Below, piece by piece: positions 26,338 through 34,658 of a DNA stretch of 64,000 nucleotides. Each line of letters starts with the position of its first letter. Position 1 is the stretch's first letter. The notes beneath the pieces were generated by a model. The model worked only from the letters and a program-made list of their open reading frames with translations, searched no databases and was not told where the DNA came from. A program made the position numbers and the translations under genes. Origin of the DNA: Schaalia cardiffensis (GTDB lineage Bacteria; Actinomycetota; Actinomycetes; Actinomycetales; Actinomycetaceae); assembly GCF_016405145.1 (NCBI RefSeq), contig NZ_JAEKIA010000009.1:1-64000 (forward strand), written 5' to 3'.

Positions 26338-29073
26338 ATGGGCGAGCGTCCCGACACCACTGCGACCTCAGTTCCCGCCCCGAAGGTGCCCGAGCGCGTC
26401 GGCGCTGAAGGCCTTGAAGCCAAATGGGGCAAGACCTGGGAGGAAGACGGCGTCTACGCCTTCGATCGCACCGCGGTCCGCGAACAGGTCTACTCGATCG
26501 ACACTCCCCCGCCGACGGTCTCGGGCTCCCTCCACGTCGGCCACGTGTTCTCCTACACGCACACCGACGTCGTCGCCCGCTTCCAGCGCATGACCGGTAA
26601 GGCCGTCTTCTACCCGATGGGCTGGGACGACAACGGCCTGCCAACGGAACGCCGCGTGCAGAACTACTACGGTGTGCGCGTCGACCCGACCCTGCCCTAC
26701 GTTGAGGATTTCGTTCCCCCGCACGAGGGCGGTGAGGGCAAGTCCATCAAGGCGCGTGACCAGCAGCCGATCTCCCGCAAGAACTTCGTGGAGCTGTGTG
26801 AACGCCTCACCGTCGAGGACGAGGCGCAATTCGAGGCCCTGTGGCGCTACCTGGGGCTTTCAGTCGATTGGAAGCAGAACTACCAGACCATCGGTAAGCG
26901 CGCCCGCAAGATCGCCCAGGCCGCGTTCCTGCGCAACCTCGAACGCGGGGAGGCCTACCAGTCCGAAGCTCCGGGCCTGTGGGACATCACCTTCCAGACG
27001 GCGGTCGCCCAGGCCGAGCTCGAATCCCGCGAGTACCCGGGCTTTTATCATCGTCTCGCCTTCCACCTGTGCGATGCGGATGCGGGTGCGAAAGCATCGG
27101 CCCTTGGAGCTCCGATCGAGAACGGCCAGGACGTCTGCATCGAAACGACCCGCCCTGAGCTTCTCGCCGCCTGCGTCGCCCTCGTCGCCCACCCGGATGA
27201 CGAGCGTTACAAGCCGCTCTTCGGCACGAAGGTCGCCTCGCCCGTGTACGGTGTGGAGGTTCCCGTCTTGGCCCACCCCGCAGCTGAAATGGACAAGGGC
27301 GCGGGCATCGCCATGTGCTGCACCTTCGGCGACACCACCGACATCGACTGGTGGCGCGATCTTGAGCTGCCTTTGCGCGCGATCTTGCGCAAGGATGGGC
27401 GCATCCAGGCTGAGACTCCCGAGTGGATCGTCTCCGACGGCGGGCGCGAGGCTTTCGCCGAGATTGCGGGCAAGACAACCTTCAGTGCCCGCGAGGCCGT
27501 GGTCGCCCGTTTGAGGGAGTCTGGTGAATTGCGCGGCGAACCGGTGAAAACCGTGCGTCAGACGAATTTCTTCGAGAAGGGCGATAAGCCCCTTGAGATC
27601 GTGACCTCTCGCCAGTGGTATATCCGCAATGGCGGTAAGCCCTGGACGAATCCGGCTTCTAGGCTGGACCTCAACGAGGAGCTGGTGGGCCGTGGCCGCG
27701 ACCTGAAGTTCCACCCGGATTTCATGCGGGTCCGCTACGAGAACTGGGTGACGGGCCTGAATAACGACTGGCTCGTGTCCAGGCAGCGTTTCTTCGGCGT
27801 TCCTTTCCCGCTGTGGTACGAGGTCGATGAGAACGGCGAGGTCGACTATTCGAAGGTCATCACTCCTCGTGAAGACGCCCTCCCGGTTGATCCTTCGACC
27901 GATGCACCCGCCGGTTACTCCGAAGAGCAGCGCGGCAAGGCTGGCGGCTTCGTCGGAGAGCTCGACATCATGGACACCTGGGCGACCTCGTCCCTGTCCC
28001 CTGAGTTGGCCTGCGGTTGGCTTCATGACGAGGACCTGTTCGAACGGACCTACCCGATGGATCTGCGTCCTCAGGGTCAAGACATTATCCGCACCTGGCT
28101 TTTTTCCACGGTCGTGCGCGCGAACCTTGAGTTCGAGGCTCTTCCGTGGCAGCACGCGGGCATCTCCGGGTGGATCCTCGATCCTGACCATAAGAAGATG
28201 AGCAAGTCGAAGGGCAATGTCGTCACGCCGATGGGCCTGCTCGAGAAGTACGGTTCGGACGCGGTGCGTTATTGGGCGGCTTCAGCCAGGCTCGGCCTTG
28301 ATGCGACCTTCGATGAGGCACAGATGAAGATCGGCCGTCGCCTTGCGATCAAGGTCTTCAACGCTTCGAAGTTCGCTTTGACGATGGGCGGGGAGAACAC
28401 GGCTCTTGATCTTGATCCGGCTCGGATCTCGTTGGAGTTGGATCGTTCGGTGATCGCCGAGCTGCGTCGTGTTATTTCGGTGGCGAGCGATGCTCTGGCC
28501 GCTTACGATCATTCGCGCGCTTTGGAGGTCACGGAGTCTTTCTTCTGGACTTTCTGTGATGACTATTTGGAGCTCGTGAAGGAGCGCGCCTACAACCGCG
28601 ATGGCAAGTGGGCCGAGGACGAGGCCGTTTCAGCCAGGACCGTGCTCGCGATTGTCATTGACACGGTGATCCGCCTGCTCGCCCCCTTCTTGCCCTATGT
28701 GACGGAAGAGGTCTGGTCGTGGTATCGCCCCGGCTCGATCCATCGTGCTCCGTGGCCGACGCTTGAGGGGCTCGAGGACGTGGCCGGTGACCCGGAGGTG
28801 CTGCGCGCCGCATCCGCAGCACTTATTGCGCTGCGCCGAGTGAAGTCGGAGGCGAAGGTGTCTCCTCGTACGCCTTTCCTCAAGGTCAGCCTTGAGGTGC
28901 CACAGGCTTCGAAGGCGGCGATCGAGGGGGTTCTCGCGGATCTCAGCGCCGCGTCGAAGGTCGAGGGGTCCTTTGAGCTTGTCTCCTACGAGGCGGCCGA
29001 AGATGGCGAGGCTGAAACTCGCGTCGTCTCCTTCGAACTCGGCGAGGCTCCGGCCAAGCGCAAGAAGGCCTGA
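26338..29073 (+). CDS. valS: Valyl-tRNA synthetase
   Basis: A 911-residue class I synthetase. ATG 26338 is chosen over an open frame back to 26203 because the known N-terminus of the family begins shortly before the VPERVGAEGLEAKWGKTWEEDG segment. The HIGH motif is SGSLHVGHVFSYTH and the KMSKS motif KKMSKSKGN. The editing domain and the anticodon-binding domain are complete. The C-terminus is shorter than in E. coli ValS, without an obvious long tail coiled coil, as expected for the actinobacterial type. A terminator hairpin follows directly, so the next gene is transcribed independently. Confidence 0.96.
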   Translation: MGERPDTTATSVPAPKVPERVGAEGLEAKWGKTWEEDGVYAFDRTAVREQVYSIDTPPPTVSGSLHVGHVFSYTHTDVVARFQRMTGKAVFYPMGWDDNGLPTERRVQNYYGVRVDPTLPYVEDFVPPHEGGEGKSIKARDQQPISRKNFVELCERLTVEDEAQFEALWRYLGLSVDWKQNYQTIGKRARKIAQAAFLRNLERGEAYQSEAPGLWDITFQTAVAQAELESREYPGFYHRLAFHLCDADAGAKASALGAPIENGQDVCIETTRPELLAACVALVAHPDDERYKPLFGTKVASPVYGVEVPVLAHPAAEMDKGAGIAMCCTFGDTTDIDWWRDLELPLRAILRKDGRIQAETPEWIVSDGGREAFAEIAGKTTFSAREAVVARLRESGELRGEPVKTVRQTNFFEKGDKPLEIVTSRQWYIRNGGKPWTNPASRLDLNEELVGRGRDLKFHPDFMRVRYENWVTGLNNDWLVSRQRFFGVPFPLWYEVDENGEVDYSKVITPREDALPVDPSTDAPAGYSEEQRGKAGGFVGELDIMDTWATSSLSPELACGWLHDEDLFERTYPMDLRPQGQDIIRTWLFSTVVRANLEFEALPWQHAGISGWILDPDHKKMSKSKGNVVTPMGLLEKYGSDAVRYWAASARLGLDATFDEAQMKIGRRLAIKVFNASKFALTMGGENTALDLDPARISLELDRSVIAELRRVISVASDALAAYDHSRALEVTESFFWTFCDDYLELVKERAYNRDGKWAEDEAVSARTVLAIVIDTVIRLLAPFLPYVTEEVWSWYRPGSIHRAPWPTLEGLEDVAGDPEVLRAASAALIALRRVKSEAKVSPRTPFLKVSLEVPQASKAAIEGVLADLSAASKVEGSFELVSYEAAEDGEAETRVVSFELGEAPAKRKKA

Positions 29074-29090
29074 TCCTTGTGATCCCGACC

Positions 29091-29120
29091 AGTGGGCATC
29101 GGCATTCGCCGGTGCCCACT
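29091..29120 (+). terminator. Hairpin terminator behind valS
   Basis: A 13-bp stem with one T-G pair (29091-29103 with 29108-29120) and an ATTC loop, 17 bases past the valS stop codon. It has no clear T tract. Confidence 0.75.
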
Positions 29121-29175
29121 TGGCGTCATTGGTGCTTCGAGGAGCGCTGGCTCTCACACGTCGCAAGCTCGCCCG

Positions 29176-29232
29176 TATAGCTTTGTATAGCCCTGTATAA
29201 CAAAACCCTATACAGGGTTATACGAAGCTATA
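29176..29232. promoter_or_regulatory. 24-bp-arm palindromic operator built from 10-bp-phased TATA units
   Basis: Two 24-base arms (29176-29199 and 29209-29232) match as an inverted repeat at 22 of 24 positions, around a nine-base centre. Within it TATA occurs at 29176, 29186, 29196, 29209, 29219 and 29229, that is at 10, 10, 13, 10 and 10-base steps, putting all three units of each arm on one face of the helix. The last unit continues into TATAAT. This looks like a cooperative operator controlling the downstream ATPase gene. Confidence 0.8.
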
Positions 29233-29234
29233 AT
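29229..29234 (+). promoter_or_regulatory. Consensus -10 box for a leaderless ATPase transcript
   Basis: TATAAT, a perfect -10 hexamer, ends six bases before ATG 29241. There is no ribosome-binding sequence in the six bases between. The start of transcription should therefore fall on or next to the start codon. The hexamer overlaps the last unit of the palindrome. Confidence 0.7.
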
Positions 29235-29240
29235 CAGTGC

Positions 29241-30422
29241 ATGGACGCGTCATCGAATCCTTACACCCCCGGCTCTGGCCGCCCGCCCGTTGAGCTGGTC
29301 GGCCGTAACGAGGATCTTAAGCTCTTCTCTTCACTCATCACCCGAAGCGCCCGTAGTCTTGGCCCCGATCAGCCGATTCTCCTCCTCGGATTGCGCGGCG
29401 TCGGCAAGACGGTGCTGCTCAACCGTATGCTTCAGGAGGCAGAGAACGCGGACTGGGTTGCAGTGAAGTTTGAAGCCAGTCCGGGAACAGCCGGGGCCAC
29501 CACGGCGCGCCAGATCCTCATCCAGGGATTGAACGCCGCATCTTTCGCCCGATCCGCACAGGCATCCACATCGCGCGTCCGTCAGATGCTCGCCACGATC
29601 ACATCTTTCAACATCTCCCTCGGGCTCACCGATGTGTCCTTCGGCGTTGCCCGAGACCCCGGTCGGGCGTCGACGAGCAACTATGAACTCAATCTACTCG
29701 ACGCCGTCATCGACACCGCAGAGGTCCTCCGCGACGAAAACAAGGGAATCGCGTTTTTCATCGACGAACTCCAAGACCTCGACCCCGGTCTGCTTGCAGC
29801 TCTGCTCTCGTGCCAGCACGAGTGCAGCCAACGTGCACTGCCTTTCTACATCATTGGAGCGGGACTACCGAATCTTCCCAAGATCCTCGCAGAAACGAAG
29901 TCCTACGCGGAGAGGATGTTCAATGTTCGTATTATCGATTCCCTCAACGCCGAAGAGACCCGTGCGGCATTCCTCGGCCCCGCACACGCCATGGATGCAG
30001 AATTCGACGATATAGCTCTCGGAATCCTTGCCAAGGCCTCCCAAGGCTACCCCTACTTCATCCAGGAGCTCGGCTCCGCCATGTGGAGGGTCGCCGAGGG
30101 TTCTCCTTTCACCGTGCACGACGCCCGTAACGCTCTTCTTCTCGGTTTCGCACAGCTCGACTCGGGTTTCTTTCCGGCCCGTTGGGATCGGGCGACGCCC
30201 GCAGAACGGAATTACCTATCGGCGATGGTATTCGACGGCCCTCAGCCCTCGACAACTTCTTCCATTGCCGAGCGCTTGGGCAAGAAGGTGCAGTCTCTCG
30301 GGCCCATCCGGGCCTCTCTCATCTCCAAGGGTCTCATCTACTCACCCGAGCTCGGCAGAGTCGCTTTCACAGTCCCTGGCTTCCACGATTTCATCCAACG
30401 CCGCACGACCCTCGCCGAATAG
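29241..30422 (+). CDS. AAA-type ATPase with C-terminal winged-helix-like domain
   Basis: A 393-residue STAND/AAA-like ATPase. Residues 50-57 are Walker A (GLRGVGKT), residues about 172-180 Walker B (FFIDELQDL), then a sensor-like segment (YIIGAGLPNLPKIL) and a helical lid. Residues about 315-390 resemble a winged helix (STTSSIAERLGKKVQSLGPIRASLISKGLIY..ELGRVAFTVPGFHDFI), as in archaeal-type ATPases and Orc1/Cdc6-like proteins. There is no membrane segment. The gene stands alone between valS and a ligase gene, behind a phased palindrome and an apparently leaderless start. Self-regulation through the winged helix is an inference. The biological role is unknown. Confidence 0.82.
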   Translation: MDASSNPYTPGSGRPPVELVGRNEDLKLFSSLITRSARSLGPDQPILLLGLRGVGKTVLLNRMLQEAENADWVAVKFEASPGTAGATTARQILIQGLNAASFARSAQASTSRVRQMLATITSFNISLGLTDVSFGVARDPGRASTSNYELNLLDAVIDTAEVLRDENKGIAFFIDELQDLDPGLLAALLSCQHECSQRALPFYIIGAGLPNLPKILAETKSYAERMFNVRIIDSLNAEETRAAFLGPAHAMDAEFDDIALGILAKASQGYPYFIQELGSAMWRVAEGSPFTVHDARNALLLGFAQLDSGFFPARWDRATPAERNYLSAMVFDGPQPSTTSSIAERLGKKVQSLGPIRASLISKGLIYSPELGRVAFTVPGFHDFIQRRTTLAE

Positions 30423-30648
30423 AGTTCTTCTCGTCTTCCGTCCACCTCAGCGCTACTACGACAAAACCCCTCTTTCCCAGCGCAGCATCTCAGGCCCGCT
30501 GTCCTTAGTGGTGGCTGGAGCGAAGCTGATCGTGCCCTTTGAGGCATCCGATCCTCCTTCCTCATCATCTTCTCTTCCCCCTTATCCAAGCCGACACACG
30601 GTTTAGGCTGGATGCACTCCCCTCATGCACACCCGGATAGGAGCTCCG

Positions 30649-32541
30649 ATGACCCCAGATGAAAATCCCGTCGAGGAGGACCTCGCTCAGGACGCCGAAC
30701 TCGCAGAAGAGGGCGCGACGAACGCCCTCGAATGGCATGCTCCGACCCTCGTGCGCATCGACGACTCAACGACAATTCCTTTCCTCCTCAAGCAAAGAGT
30801 GCAGCGTTCAGCTCCTCGTCCCCTGATCCTGCGAAAACTTGGCATGGGCGATGCATGGCGGCCCCTGAGTGCCCGAGGTTTTTACGAGGAAGTCCAACAG
30901 GTCGCGGCCGGGCTCATCGCACGAGGATTAGCGCCAGGTCAAAGAATCGCGATCATGAGCCGCACCCGCTACGAGTGGACTCTCCTGGACTTCGCATCCT
31001 GGAGCGCGGGTTTGATCCCGGTGCCCATCTACGAGACGAGTTCAATCGAGCAAGTCACCCATGTCCTCTCCGATGCCGAAGTCGACCTGGTCATCACCGA
31101 GACCGTGTCAATGGCGGAGATCGTGCGCGCCGCCGCTGAGCGGAGCGGCCGCCACCGCGTCACCGTTCTCTCCCTCGACTCCGAAGCGATTGAGACCCTC
31201 ATCGCAGAGGGCGCGGGCATTCCCCGCACTCAAGTCACGGCGCGCACTGATGCCCTGAGGAAAGACGATATCGCCACGATCGTGTACACCTCGGGAACGA
31301 CCGGCACCCCTAAGGGCACCGTGCTCACCCACGAGAACTTCACGAACCTGTGCCTCAACGCCCACGCGTGGATGCCGGAAATCGCAGCGGGGAAGGACTC
31401 GCGCCTCTTGCTCTTCCTTCCCCTCGCGCATGTGTTTGCCCGTTTCTTACAGGTTTTCCAAATCAGCGGTAACGGGGTTTTGGCCCATGTTCCGAATATT
31501 AAGAACCTGCTGCCCGACCTCGCGTCCTTTAAGCCTTCCTACCTGCTGGTGGTGCCTCGCGTCTTGGAGAAGATCTACAACTCGGCTGACGCTAAAGCCT
31601 CGAAAGGCGCGAGGAAAACAATCTTCCGCTGGGCGGCCCATGTGGCGATTGAATACTCCAAGGCCTTGGACACCGCTGAGGGGCCCTCGCGTTCGCTGCG
31701 AGCCCAGCGTGCTCTGGCGGACAAACTCGTCTACCAGAATATTGTGAAACTGGTGGGCGGTAACGCGCGCTACATCGTGTCGGGCGGCGCTCCCTTGGCG
31801 ACCTGGCTCGGCCACTTCTACCGGGGGTTGGGCATCCCCGTCTTGGAGGGCTACGGTCTGACGGAAACAGTGGGGCCGGTGTCGGTCAATACCCCCAGTC
31901 TGTCGAAGATCGGGACCGTGGGCCCCGCATTGCCGCCTATGTCCTTCAAGATTTCCGACGAGGGCGAGATTCTCCTCAAAGGTCCCTCTGTTTTCCATGG
32001 CTACAATAACGACCCCGAGGCGAGCGCTGCTTGCTTCACCGAAGATGGATGGTTCAAGACAGGAGACTTGGGTTCTTTGGATCGTGACGGTTATGTGCGG
32101 ATCACGGGGCGTGCGAAGGAGATCATCGTGACCGCTGGGGGCAAGAACGTCGCCCCGGCCCTCTTGGAGAACCCGATGCGTTCTCATCCTTTGATTTCGC
32201 AGGTCCTCGTTGTCGGCGATCAGCGGCCCTTCGTGTCGGCGATCATCACCCTTGATGCGGAAATGCTTCCCGTGTGGTTGGAGTCTCACGGCCTGCCTCC
32301 CATGAGTGTTGCCGATGCGAGGACGAACGTCGAAGTTCTTGCCTCCTTGCAAAAGGCTGTGGACTCTGCGAACGCTCATGTGTCCCGCGCCGAGTCGATC
32401 CGTAAGTTCACGGTCCTCGCATCGGATTTCACCGAGGCGAATGGGATGCTCACTCCCTCTTTGAAAGTCAAACGCGGTGAGGCGGTGCAGCGTCTCACCC
32501 CCATCATTGATGAGCTCTACGGCGGCCCTGTTCAGGCATGA
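30649..32541 (+). CDS. Long-chain fatty acid-CoA ligase (AMP-forming)
   Basis: A 630-residue ANL-superfamily adenylating enzyme starting at ATG 30649 after AGGAG (30639-30643). The ATP/AMP motif is IVYTSGTTGTPKGT; GYGLTETVGPVSVN is the A5 motif; TGDLGSLDRDGYVRITGRAKEIIVTAGGKNVAP contains the hinge Asp and Arg; the C-terminal catalytic Lys lies in the NGMLTPSLKVKR segment. This is the FadD15/long-chain acyl-CoA synthetase type of actinobacteria, membrane-associated, activating fatty acids for lipid synthesis or breakdown. The N-terminal 40 residues are acidic and variable. Confidence 0.93.
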   Translation: MTPDENPVEEDLAQDAELAEEGATNALEWHAPTLVRIDDSTTIPFLLKQRVQRSAPRPLILRKLGMGDAWRPLSARGFYEEVQQVAAGLIARGLAPGQRIAIMSRTRYEWTLLDFASWSAGLIPVPIYETSSIEQVTHVLSDAEVDLVITETVSMAEIVRAAAERSGRHRVTVLSLDSEAIETLIAEGAGIPRTQVTARTDALRKDDIATIVYTSGTTGTPKGTVLTHENFTNLCLNAHAWMPEIAAGKDSRLLLFLPLAHVFARFLQVFQISGNGVLAHVPNIKNLLPDLASFKPSYLLVVPRVLEKIYNSADAKASKGARKTIFRWAAHVAIEYSKALDTAEGPSRSLRAQRALADKLVYQNIVKLVGGNARYIVSGGAPLATWLGHFYRGLGIPVLEGYGLTETVGPVSVNTPSLSKIGTVGPALPPMSFKISDEGEILLKGPSVFHGYNNDPEASAACFTEDGWFKTGDLGSLDRDGYVRITGRAKEIIVTAGGKNVAPALLENPMRSHPLISQVLVVGDQRPFVSAIITLDAEMLPVWLESHGLPPMSVADARTNVEVLASLQKAVDSANAHVSRAESIRKFTVLASDFTEANGMLTPSLKVKRGEAVQRLTPIIDELYGGPVQA

Positions 32542-32767
32542 GTTCCCTGTACAAGCCCGAGTTTCCCTCCGCACTTGAGTCACCTTTGCAAGCCTGAGTC
32601 CCACGCAAGCCTGAGCCCCCGATTACGGGAGCGAAAGCTGGTGACCGCACCCTGGGGCGCAGGATGCTGGCAGCATGCAGTTGGGCCCGCCGACCATATG
32701 GTCGGCGGGCCCAACTGTTCGCGTGAATACCCCTTCCAGGGCTGGATGCGCCTTTTGAGCTGAGCTC
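32542..32767. other. Intergenic region with degenerate short repeats behind the ligase gene
   Basis: The first 90 bases carry imperfect copies of CAAGCCTGAGTCCC (about 32551, 32589 and 32605), with no reading frame. A 40-bp perfect palindrome follows at 32678-32717. No gene is supported. Confidence 0.55.
32678..32717. terminator. Perfect 40-bp palindrome between convergent genes, probable bidirectional terminator
   Basis: Two 20-base arms (32678-32697 and 32698-32717) are exact reverse complements with no spacer, centred on CATATG. It lies between the convergent acyl-CoA ligase and permease genes. Neither side has a T tract. Position favours a bidirectional terminator, but so long a perfect palindrome could also be a protein-binding site. 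Confidence 0.6.
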
Positions 32768-33970
32768 CTACTGGGCGTTGAGCGCCGCGGTCGGAGGGGT
32801 ACGCGAGGCGCGAACCGCCGGGTAGAGACCCGCGACAGCGCCAATGAGCATCGTGACCGACAGGCCCGCGACGACGACATACCACGGCAGGGTGAAGGGC
32901 CAGCCGTTAGCGACACTCATGCCGAGCGTGACGCCAATGCCGAGCACGCACCCGGCGGCTCCGCCCAAGAAGGCCAGCAGAAGTGCTTCGGCGAGGAACT
33001 GGATGAGGATATGACCGCGCATAGCGCCCAGAGAGCGCCTTAAGCCGATCTCCCTTCGTCTCTCCAGCACCGAGATAATCATCGTGTTCGCCACGCCAAT
33101 GCCACCGACCAGCAGAGCAATCGAACCGACTCCGACCAGCAGAGCAGTGAAGGTCTGATCTGCCGCGTTCTTGGCCGCGAGGGCGTCAGAGGGGCGCGAA
33201 ACCTCGACCGAAGTCGGATTCTTCGGGCTGAGGGTGGGGCCCAGCAGGGCACGCACGTCCTCGACCTTGTCCTCGGCCGAACGCTCGTAGACCGTGGTCG
33301 GCTCACCCTTGTAGTCGAACTGCTGTTTCGCAATTTCCGTGCCGATCAGCGCGGCATTATCCAGTTCGGGTGCAAGGGTCACGGGGTCGAGGATGCCGAT
33401 GACCGTGAAGGATGTGTTGCCGATCCAGACCTGGGTGCCCGGATTGACGACGCCGAGCAGCTGAGCGGCTCTGGCTCCCAGAACCGTCGCAGGATAGCCG
33501 GCTGTGGCGTCATTGAGCCACGTGCCCTTTGCGACCGAACCGGCGACAACGTCAAGCAGGGACTGTTCGGCAGCCATGGTGATCGTACCGCCCGTCGCGT
33601 TCTTGTCGACGAGGCGGGAACGGTAGACCGACACTCCCGAAAGCGTGGAGGTGGAGGTCGCCTTCTCAACGCCATCAATCAGGCGGGTTCGTCCGACTGC
33701 GTCACTGGGCAGCTTCGTGGACACACCAGACAGGTCGTTACCGGCCTGAGCGGTGAGCATATTGGTGCCCAGTGCACGCAACTGTTCGGCGAGCTGCGCC
33801 TGGCTGGATGTGGAAACGCCGATGACGCCCACCATGGCGGCGATACCGATGGCGATCCCCAGTGCGGAGAGAATCGCGCGCGTCGGACGGGCGCGGATCC
33901 CGGTTCCACCCAGGCGCGCCACGTCAGACCAACGCAGTTTTGAATGCATATTCATGGAGTGCTCAGACAT
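32768..33970 (-). CDS. MacB-like ABC transporter permease
   Basis: A 400-residue FtsX/MacB-type permease starting at ATG 33970; longer frames to 34102 are the antisense of the ATPase gene. One membrane helix lies near residues 25-47 (ILSALGIAIGIAAMVGVIGV), then a large extracytoplasmic domain (about residues 55-275), then three helices at the C-terminus with the characteristic SVLERRREIGLRRSLGAMRGHI segment. Such permeases move substrates mechanically across the periplasm or wall space rather than through a pore. It overlaps the ATPase gene by eight bases and is the last gene of the four-gene cassette. Confidence 0.92.
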   Translation of the reverse strand: MSEHSMNMHSKLRWSDVARLGGTGIRARPTRAILSALGIAIGIAAMVGVIGVSTSSQAQLAEQLRALGTNMLTAQAGNDLSGVSTKLPSDAVGRTRLIDGVEKATSTSTLSGVSVYRSRLVDKNATGGTITMAAEQSLLDVVAGSVAKGTWLNDATAGYPATVLGARAAQLLGVVNPGTQVWIGNTSFTVIGILDPVTLAPELDNAALIGTEIAKQQFDYKGEPTTVYERSAEDKVEDVRALLGPTLSPKNPTSVEVSRPSDALAAKNAADQTFTALLVGVGSIALLVGGIGVANTMIISVLERRREIGLRRSLGAMRGHILIQFLAEALLLAFLGGAAGCVLGIGVTLGMSVANGWPFTLPWYVVVAGLSVTMLIGAVAGLYPAVRASRTPPTAALNAQ

Positions 33971-34658
33971 GGGCCACCTCTTTGGCGGCGGAATCGTGAA
34001 CGATGCGCCCATCCTTGATGGCGATCTGTCGGGGCAGCTGCAAGGCGAGATCGTTGTCGTGAGTGATGACGACGATGGTGGTGCCCTGTTCGTGGAGCTC
34101 ATGGAGCAGCTCTACGATGGACGCACCCGACACGGAGTCGAGGTTGCCCGTGGGCTCGTCTGCCAGCAGCAGCGGCGGATCGCCGACAACAGCGCGGGCG
34201 ATGGCAACGCGCTGACGCTCGCCGCCCGACATCTGATGGGGCTTGTGATAGAGGCGGTGGGACAGTCCAACGCGAATGAGAGCAGCTTCAGCTTTCTGTC
34301 GTCTTTCAGCGCGTGGTACCCCGAGGTAGAGAAGGCCGTCGGCGACGTTATCGATCGCGTTCATGCCTTCAGAGAGGTGGAACTGCTGGAAGACGAAGCC
34401 GATGAGGTGAGCGCGCAGAGCCGACAACTTGCGGTCCGAGAGCCGCGAGACGTCGATCCCATCGATCTCAACCGTGCCCGAGGTGGGACGGTCGAGGGTC
34501 CCGATGAGGTTGAGCAAGGTGGACTTGCCCGACCCCGACGGGCCGACGATCGCGACGAATTCCCCCCGCTCGATTGCGAGGCTGACCCCGGCGCAGGCCG
34601 CCACGGGCGGTTCGCCATAGGTGCGGCGCACGTCATGCAGTGACAGGATTCGGCTCAT
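33963..34658 (-). CDS. MacB-like ABC transporter ATP-binding protein
   Basis: A 231-residue ATPase with Walker A GPSGSGKSTL, signature MSGGERQRVAIARA, Walker B LLLADEPTGNLD and the switch His in VITHD. The DEPTGNLDS sequence is typical of the LolD/MacB/FtsE group. Its GTG/ATG start overlaps the adaptor gene stop by four bases and its end overlaps the permease start. It powers the permease encoded next. Confidence 0.95.
   Translation of the reverse strand: MSRILSLHDVRRTYGEPPVAACAGVSLAIERGEFVAIVGPSGSGKSTLLNLIGTLDRPTSGTVEIDGIDVSRLSDRKLSALRAHLIGFVFQQFHLSEGMNAIDNVADGLLYLGVPRAERRQKAEAALIRVGLSHRLYHKPHQMSGGERQRVAIARAVVGDPPLLLADEPTGNLDSVSGASIVELLHELHEQGTTIVVITHDNDLALQLPRQIAIKDGRIVHDSAAKEVAHV

Noticed and set aside
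26860-28191. A 443-codon open frame antisense to valS
   Set aside because: It lies wholly inside valS and shows no recognisable domain or ribosome site.
29176-29232. Attachment site or recombinase site
   Set aside because: There is no recombinase gene beside it, and the overlap with a perfect -10 box favours an operator.
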